Source: CAVPLM01 sp963713545 (GTDB lineage: Bacteria; Actinomycetota; Thermoleophilia; RBG-16-64-13). Taken from it: a stretch of 64,000 bases of DNA. Under the pieces are notes generated by a model. It was not told the DNA's origin, did not search any database, and worked only from the letters and a program-made list of their open reading frames with translations. The stretch spans positions 62,001 through 126,000 of the forward strand of contig CAVQME010000011.1 of NCBI GenBank assembly GCA_963713545.1, in the 5' to 3' direction. This document shows, one piece after another, positions 59,883 to 64,000 of this stretch (positions within the stretch are counted from its first letter, which is position 1; each line of letters starts with the position of its first letter). Made by a program: the position numbers and the translations under genes.

Positions 59883-61372
59883 CCCGTCACCCCACGTGGT
59901 TCCTGTTGCGATCCTGCCGCAGATGGAGCCGAGTCGGCCCGACAATCCGAGCCAATGATGTCATCGTCCCCCGGCTCGGCATCGCCTATCAGCAGCTCTC
60001 GTGCGACAGCCGATCCTACCTGCGCCCCCGAGCGCAGGCTGCCGAGGTAATCGGCCGCTCCTGCGGCACGCCCCGTCACCCATATCGGAGGTCTGGGCGC
60101 CCCCTCGAGAAGGAGCCTGCCATCCGGCCCCAGCCCTTCCACGACGCTCGCACGGACGGTGTATTCCAGACGGCTCGCCGGCGCGCCGTGGCCCATTTTG
60201 CAGGGCCTTTCACGACCTTCAGGACGCCCTTCACAACCTTCAAGGGACCTTTCATAAGGTCCTTGACAAGGCCCGACGCTCTCATGAGTAGCGGCACTCA
60301 TAAGGTCGAGGGGGCCTCTTCCCTCGGGAGAGACGTGGACCTCTCCTGTAGTCCTGCCGTCCGGGGTCAGCAACGCTACCGGTGAGCCACCATCTCCGAC
60401 TGAGACCACAATCCGGGAATGGGGCAGTTCCTCAGTCCAATGCGCAGCGGGAGGGTAGAACTCGGGCCAGCGACCGATCAGGCCTTCATCACCCTCTCCT
60501 GACTCAGGCGACAGAGCCTTGGCTACCACGCGCCGCGGCTCTTCAAGGCCCGCCTCCCTGGCGTCGGCACGATCATCGCCCGCCTCGCCCAAGAGAGCGC
60601 TTATGGCGACCACCTTCTCAACCCTACGGTCACTGCCGCTACCCACCATGGAGTCCACCAGTCCTGTCGCGCCACCAGGAAAGTGAGCGCCGGCATGAAG
60701 TGACACTTCGGTGAGCGACGCCCCCAAAACCTCCAGAGCTCTCTTCAGCCCATCCGCGGGAGTCTCGCCGTAACGCCCGGCCCGCAGCATGTCGGCTCCC
60801 GCGCTAATGCGCCCACCAAGCCCCAGCCCTACGGAGAGGATGACGGCATCGGCCTCAAATACCTCCCCAAAGACCGTTTCCACCTCAGCTCTTCCCGTCC
60901 ACTCGACGTCTGCCGCCCGGGAGCTACCGGGCTCAAGGCCACTCCGCGGATCCTGGTCTAGCTGCCTCCCGCACTTGATCCTCAAGTCGGTCACCAGGCC
61001 CTGCCGGAACTCGAGCCTGGGTATCCGCTCCAAGGCCCGCTTCGTCTCGATGCTCACTGCTCGTCTGTCTACGATCAAAACGGGTATCCCGCTCGCAGGC
61101 ACCGCCGCCGAGGTCAGCCAACCCTGGCGCAAAGCCCAGGGCAAGAGCGCCATAGTCTCACCGATCTCAAGCCAGCCGTTTGGCCCGGCCACGATCTCCG
61201 GACCGTAACCCGGAAGGCCCACTCTGTCCATGGCGCTGTTCAGAAGCGTCACGTGCACGCCTGCGCCGGCTAGGACCGCTGCGCATGCGCACCCGGAGAC
61301 CCCCGCTCCCACCACGACCGCGGAAGGGTCTTCCCTAGGAGCCCTCTGCGTCCTCGCCTCTCGCTGATACAC
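59879..61372 (-). CDS. FAD-dependent protein, apparently a diverged MnmG paralogue
   Basis: 497 residues between mnmE and mnmG. The Rossmann FAD motif is VVVGAGVSGCACAAVLAGAG (glycines at 22, 24 and 27). Several later segments run parallel to MnmG in the same order: a VDRRAVSIETKRALERIPRL segment and EFRQGLVTDL match the MnmG helix and strand ending LIQGEAAAL. ADAVILSVGLGLGGRI and the following GETPADGLKRALEVLGASLT match its ATGTFLRG / GELPAQRLSQSLIGVGLTL part. The MnmG blocks for NAIGG and the C-terminal MnmE-binding domain are missing, replaced by a Gly/Ser/Glu-rich middle and end. GTG 61372 has GGAGGA before it. A separate function, perhaps linked to tRNA modification, is inference. Confidence 0.75.
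   Translation of the reverse strand: MYQREARTQRAPREDPSAVVVGAGVSGCACAAVLAGAGVHVTLLNSAMDRVGLPGYGPEIVAGPNGWLEIGETMALLPWALRQGWLTSAAVPASGIPVLIVDRRAVSIETKRALERIPRLEFRQGLVTDLRIKCGRQLDQDPRSGLEPGSSRAADVEWTGRAEVETVFGEVFEADAVILSVGLGLGGRISAGADMLRAGRYGETPADGLKRALEVLGASLTEVSLHAGAHFPGGATGLVDSMVGSGSDRRVEKVVAISALLGEAGDDRADAREAGLEEPRRVVAKALSPESGEGDEGLIGRWPEFYPPAAHWTEELPHSRIVVSVGDGGSPVALLTPDGRTTGEVHVSPEGRGPLDLMSAATHESVGPCQGPYERSLEGCEGRPEGRERPCKMGHGAPASRLEYTVRASVVEGLGPDGRLLLEGAPRPPIWVTGRAAGAADYLGSLRSGAQVGSAVARELLIGDAEPGDDDIIGSDCRADSAPSAAGSQQEPRGVTG
60206..60268. repeat. Three degenerate 21-bp tandem repeats inside the FAD gene
   Basis: Units at 60206-60226, 60227-60247 and 60248-60268. The first two share 16 of 21 bases (core CTTCAC-ACCTTCA); the third is weaker. 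They encode part of the low-complexity region of the FAD protein. The repeat also makes a regular seven-residue pattern in other frames, which explains the open shadow frames here. Confidence 0.55.
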
Positions 61373-61383
61373 GAAGTCCTCCG

Positions 61384-62910
61384 CTACTTGCCTATGCAGA
61401 ACCTACTGAAGATCTCGTCCAACAGATCCGGGGTCAGATCCTCCCCAGTAATACGGCCCAATGCATGGGTCGCCGCCCTGATGTCTTCGCAGACCAGTTC
61501 CTCGTCCCTGTGCTCGGTGGCTCCGGCCAGCGCCGCTACGGCCCCCCCCAGTGCCTCGTCCACCAGGACACGCTGGCGCTCAGTGGCCAGCACCGGTTCT
61601 TCAAGATGCAGTCCTTCGCCACCCGTTATGATCTGCTCGATCGCGGATCGGAGCTCTTCCAAGCCAGCTCCGGTCAGAGCCGAGACCACACACGTGCGCC
61701 GAGCGCCTGCGTCCGCATGAATGGCGTCCTCCGCGGCGTCGATCGCATTGGCCCCCAAGAGATCGCTCTTGTTTGCCACCACGATCGAGCGAGCCGGATC
61801 GAGGCTCTCGAGCACCCTCATATCAGCTTCGTCCCACGGAGCCGAGAGATCGAACACCGCAAGCACAAGATCGGCCTGCTCCATCGCTCTAACGGAACGC
61901 TCGACCCCCAACTGCTCAACGTGGTTGCCGCCGGTCCTCATGCCGGCGGTATCGACCAAGTGGATCGGGATACCCCCGATCTCCATGAGCTCCTCCACGG
62001 TGTCTCGGGTCGTTCCGGGTACATCCGACACGATGGCCCGCTCCCGCATGAGAAGCGCGTTCAGCAGCGAGCTCTTGCCCACATTGGGCTTGCCCACTAT
62101 GGCGGTCCTCACACCGTGTTCCAATGCCCGCCCCACAAAGGCAGTCCGCAGGAGATGCTCCAGGTCCCTGCGCACTGAAGCTAGTCCCTCGGCCAGTGAC
62201 CCCCAGTCCAGCAGGTCAACATCCTCGTCGGAGAAGTCCACCGTAGCTTCGATCTGAGCGAGAAGGCCCACCAGTTCCCTGCGCAGCGATCGAAGTCGAT
62301 CCGAAAGCCCGCCCTCCAACTGTCGTACCGAAGCTCGCAAGGCCCCCGAACTCCGTGCCGCGACGATGTTTGCCACGCTCTCCGCCTGAGTAAGATCGAT
62401 CCGCCCGTTCAGAAAAGCTCGCCGAGTGAATTCGCCCGGGTCCGCGAGGCGGGCTCCCGAGCGGACCAGTAACCGGAGCACAGCTCGTTGCGCCGCCAAG
62501 CCCCCGTGGGAATGGAACTCGATCACGTCCTCGCGGGTGTACGACCTAGGGGCCCGCATGACCGCCAGCAAGACCTCGTCCACGTGTGATCCGTCATTCG
62601 GATCCACAACATACCCATACGACAGCCGGTAGGTCTCCTCGGGGGCCACGGGAACACCTCGGGCTGGGCGGAACGCGGACCGAGCGATGGCGACCGCGTC
62701 AGGTCCACTCATTCGTACGATGCCGATAGCGCCAGGTCCTGTGGCCGTCGACACGGCGACGATGGTGTCTTCGCCCCAGTTCGCATCGTCGACATCGGCG
62801 CGGCCGGCCACAGAACCGACGGCTTCCCGCTCACAACCGACGGCCATCGGCCCATCGAGCGCCCTCGACTGAGGGCTCCTACTCGTCCGATCATTGGGAA
62901 CGTACGGCAT
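61384..62910 (-). CDS. mnmE: tRNA modification GTPase MnmE (TrmE)
   Basis: 508 residues from ATG 62910. The N-terminal tetrahydrofolate-binding domain starts at DTIVAVSTATGPGAIGIVRM. The helical domain contains HSHGGLAAQRAVLRLL and FTRRAFLNGRIDLTQAE. The G domain has GKPNVGKSSLLNALL, DVPGTTRDTVEE, DTAGMR and NKSD, and the protein ends with the catalytic FCIGK. It partners with MnmG. About 47 residues precede the THF domain, more than usual, and ATG 62847 is an alternative start. It is followed after 11 bases by the FAD gene, so mnmE, the FAD gene and mnmG form one operon. Confidence 0.94.
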   Translation of the reverse strand: MPYVPNDRTSRSPQSRALDGPMAVGCEREAVGSVAGRADVDDANWGEDTIVAVSTATGPGAIGIVRMSGPDAVAIARSAFRPARGVPVAPEETYRLSYGYVVDPNDGSHVDEVLLAVMRAPRSYTREDVIEFHSHGGLAAQRAVLRLLVRSGARLADPGEFTRRAFLNGRIDLTQAESVANIVAARSSGALRASVRQLEGGLSDRLRSLRRELVGLLAQIEATVDFSDEDVDLLDWGSLAEGLASVRRDLEHLLRTAFVGRALEHGVRTAIVGKPNVGKSSLLNALLMRERAIVSDVPGTTRDTVEELMEIGGIPIHLVDTAGMRTGGNHVEQLGVERSVRAMEQADLVLAVFDLSAPWDEADMRVLESLDPARSIVVANKSDLLGANAIDAAEDAIHADAGARRTCVVSALTGAGLEELRSAIEQIITGGEGLHLEEPVLATERQRVLVDEALGGAVAALAGATEHRDEELVCEDIRAATHALGRITGEDLTPDLLDEIFSRFCIGK

Positions 62911-63372
62911 GTAACACTCATCTCGCTGGCTGGCGCATCCCGCCGGTTTCTGGCACGAAGCAACCTCGAGTAGACCCAGGTCCCGTGTCACTCCAAGGGG
63001 TGAGATGATGCCAGAAAACTAGCCGGCCTTCCACGACCCTTGAGCGCGAGGATCCCTGATGGGGCAGCGCACCCTCTCGGGGGCCACGATCGGCCGAGCA
63101 TCGCCGGATTTCTACCCAAAGAAAGACCTGCAAATCATGATAAGTTATCTGCGCGAACGCACTTCACAAGCGATTCGGCGACCTGATCGTATCGAGACGC
63201 TCTCCGTGCCCCGTTGGGCCTCCGTGCCCCGTCGGGTCGGACGACGGGCGCTGTTGATGCCCTGGGCCGAACCGGAGCGGGGTTCACCGTCGGACACCGT
63301 CAGAACGCGCCAGGCACGCACCCTCGCCCTTCATCGCAGACGCCGCGTACGTGCGGTCGGAACGCTCCGGGT
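62911..63372. other. Intergenic region between jag and mnmE, no gene seen
   Basis: 462 bases that should carry the mnmE promoter and leader. No RNA gene, terminator with a T-run or convincing ORF was seen. It includes an AT-richer spot near 63115-63155 (TGATAAGTTATCT) and an 18-bp direct repeat. A 105-codon plus-strand frame here has no ribosome site or family resemblance and was rejected. Confidence 0.5.
63203..63238. repeat. 18-bp direct tandem repeat in the jag-mnmE gap
   Basis: TCCGTGCCCCGTTGGGCC (63203-63220) followed at once by TCCGTGCCCCGTCGGGTC (63221-63238); 16 of 18 positions are identical. Its function is unknown. Confidence 0.6.
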
Positions 63373-63999
63373 CTAGCGAACGGGTGAAATCACCACCGAG
63401 CGGTTAGGTTCCCGCCCCTGGCTGGCCGTGACCACGTCGTTCCGCCCCTTGAGCGAGAGGTGGACGATCTTGCGCTCGGCCGGGCTCATGGGGGCAAGCT
63501 CCACTGGCCTGCCTCGCTTGGTAGCTTCCTGAGCTTTGCTCAGGGCCACTCGCTCGATCTGTCGCCGGCGGCGCTCCTTGTATCCTTCCGCATCCAGCTC
63601 CACGTGTTTACGCCGAGCATGTGCGCCCGGGAATACGGCAATGCTGGCCAGGTATTCCACGGCGTCGATGGTCTGCCCGCGGCGGCCGATCAGGATACCC
63701 AGTTCCTCCCCGGTCATCTCGGCCCGTAGCTCGTCGGCGCTCTCGGTGATGCGCACCTGCGCGGCCAGCCCGAACTCGGTTAAGATCCGCCGCAGGAAGG
63801 CGCGAAGGCGCGTCGCCTCATCACTATCCCCAGATCCGTCGTCGATATCCCCATCGCCGCCCGGCTCCAGGTAGTCGGCGTCGTATTCCTCAGCTTCGAG
63901 GTACTCGGCGTCCTCTTCGTCGATGAGGAGCTCCGGCGGCTGAGTATCTGCCGCGGGTCCGTAGAAATCGAAAGCCTCGTCTACGAGGGCGACCTCCAC
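63373..63999 (-). CDS. jag: Jag/KhpB (SpoIIIJ-associated) KH-R3H RNA-binding protein, partial
   Basis: The gene runs off the right edge; 208 codons are visible. An acidic region (many Asp/Glu, about residues 20-55) comes first, then the KH domain with ILIGRRGQTIDAVEYLASIA and the R3H domain with SPAERKIVHLSLKGRNDVVT, ending REPNRSVVISPVR. Jag/KhpB binds RNA and usually lies between yidC and mnmE near the origin, so rpmH, rnpA and yidC are expected to the right of the window. The GTG at 63999 may be internal. Confidence 0.9.
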   Translation of the reverse strand: MEVALVDEAFDFYGPAADTQPPELLIDEEDAEYLEAEEYDADYLEPGGDGDIDDGSGDSDEATRLRAFLRRILTEFGLAAQVRITESADELRAEMTGEELGILIGRRGQTIDAVEYLASIAVFPGAHARRKHVELDAEGYKERRRRQIERVALSKAQEATKRGRPVELAPMSPAERKIVHLSLKGRNDVVTASQGREPNRSVVISPVR

Positions 64000-64000
64000 G

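Noticed and set aside
62911..63372. Replication origin (oriC)
   Set aside because: The gene order points to an origin close by, but no cluster of DnaA boxes (TTATCCACA-like) was seen here; it more likely lies beyond the right edge.
63059..63376. 105-codon plus-strand frame in the jag-mnmE gap, considered as rpmH or another ribosomal gene
   Set aside because: The Arg-rich end does not match L34 or any known small protein, and the frame runs into jag on the other strand.
1..64000. CRISPR arrays, insertion sequences or prophage genes
   Set aside because: No regularly spaced repeats, transposase or phage structural motifs were seen anywhere in the window.

Overview
This window is a GC-rich, densely coded bacterial chromosome segment. 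It contains no rRNA or tRNA gene, CRISPR array, insertion sequence or prophage that I could recognise. Several features point to an actinobacterium: an LppX/LprG-type lipoprotein paired with a 14-TM MFS pump, a DEDDh-exonuclease/GIY-YIG fusion, a Roadblock/LC7 protein, many GTG/TTG starts, and several apparently leaderless mRNAs. The compact fabZ-H-D-G-F-accD-accA operon, the two GH57 proteins, the two-subunit class I fumarase and the AmmeMemoRadiSam protein fit a deep-branching lineage (Thermoleophilia, Rubrobacteria or Coriobacteriia-like) better than classical Actinomycetia. That placement is inference.

Layout. 0-10 kb: the tail of an acetolactate synthase, citrate synthase, a large exported protein, an RsbW-like kinase, an AmmeMemoRadiSam radical-SAM enzyme, a polar amino-acid ABC importer with an internal terminator after the binding-protein gene, a DedA protein and two unknown genes. 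10-17 kb: the LprG/P55-like lipoprotein-exporter pair, a YhaM-like exonuclease, a membrane-anchored acidic protein, RarA and an HNH protein. 17-23.6 kb: the type II fatty-acid synthesis operon on the minus strand, with overlapping or near-overlapping genes and a visible promoter. 23.7-34 kb: the DEDDh/GIY-YIG fusion, a small IF2_N-like protein behind a possible attenuator, MoeA, a FlgM-like protein, a degenerate M28-like membrane protein, CorA, a GlcD-GlcF-type fused oxidoreductase and a 4-oxalocrotonate tautomerase. 34-35 kb: a Phd/PIN toxin-antitoxin module with a palindromic operator. 35-39.7 kb: a fumA-fumB-sdhC-sdhD-sdhA-sdhB operon. 39.7-45 kb: TrpS, a lipoprotein, a 2-hydroxyacid dehydrogenase, a DUF72 protein and TrpB2. 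45-52.7 kb: a plus-strand run of a GT-B glycosyltransferase, two GH57 proteins, an S-adenosyl-L-methionine hydroxide adenosyltransferase and an RlmN-like methyltransferase. 52.8-55.2 kb: cobalamin adenosyltransferase, a Roadblock protein with an unknown partner, and a SIMPL lipoprotein.

55.4-64 kb is the classic origin-proximal block read on the minus strand: jag, mnmE, an extra FAD gene, mnmG, rsmG, parA, parB. A perfect 16-bp parS palindrome lies inside mnmG. The extra gene between mnmE and mnmG looks like a diverged MnmG paralogue and is the most unusual gene here. Replication oriC itself was not seen and probably lies beyond the right edge.

All functions are read from motifs, length and context; no database search was run.
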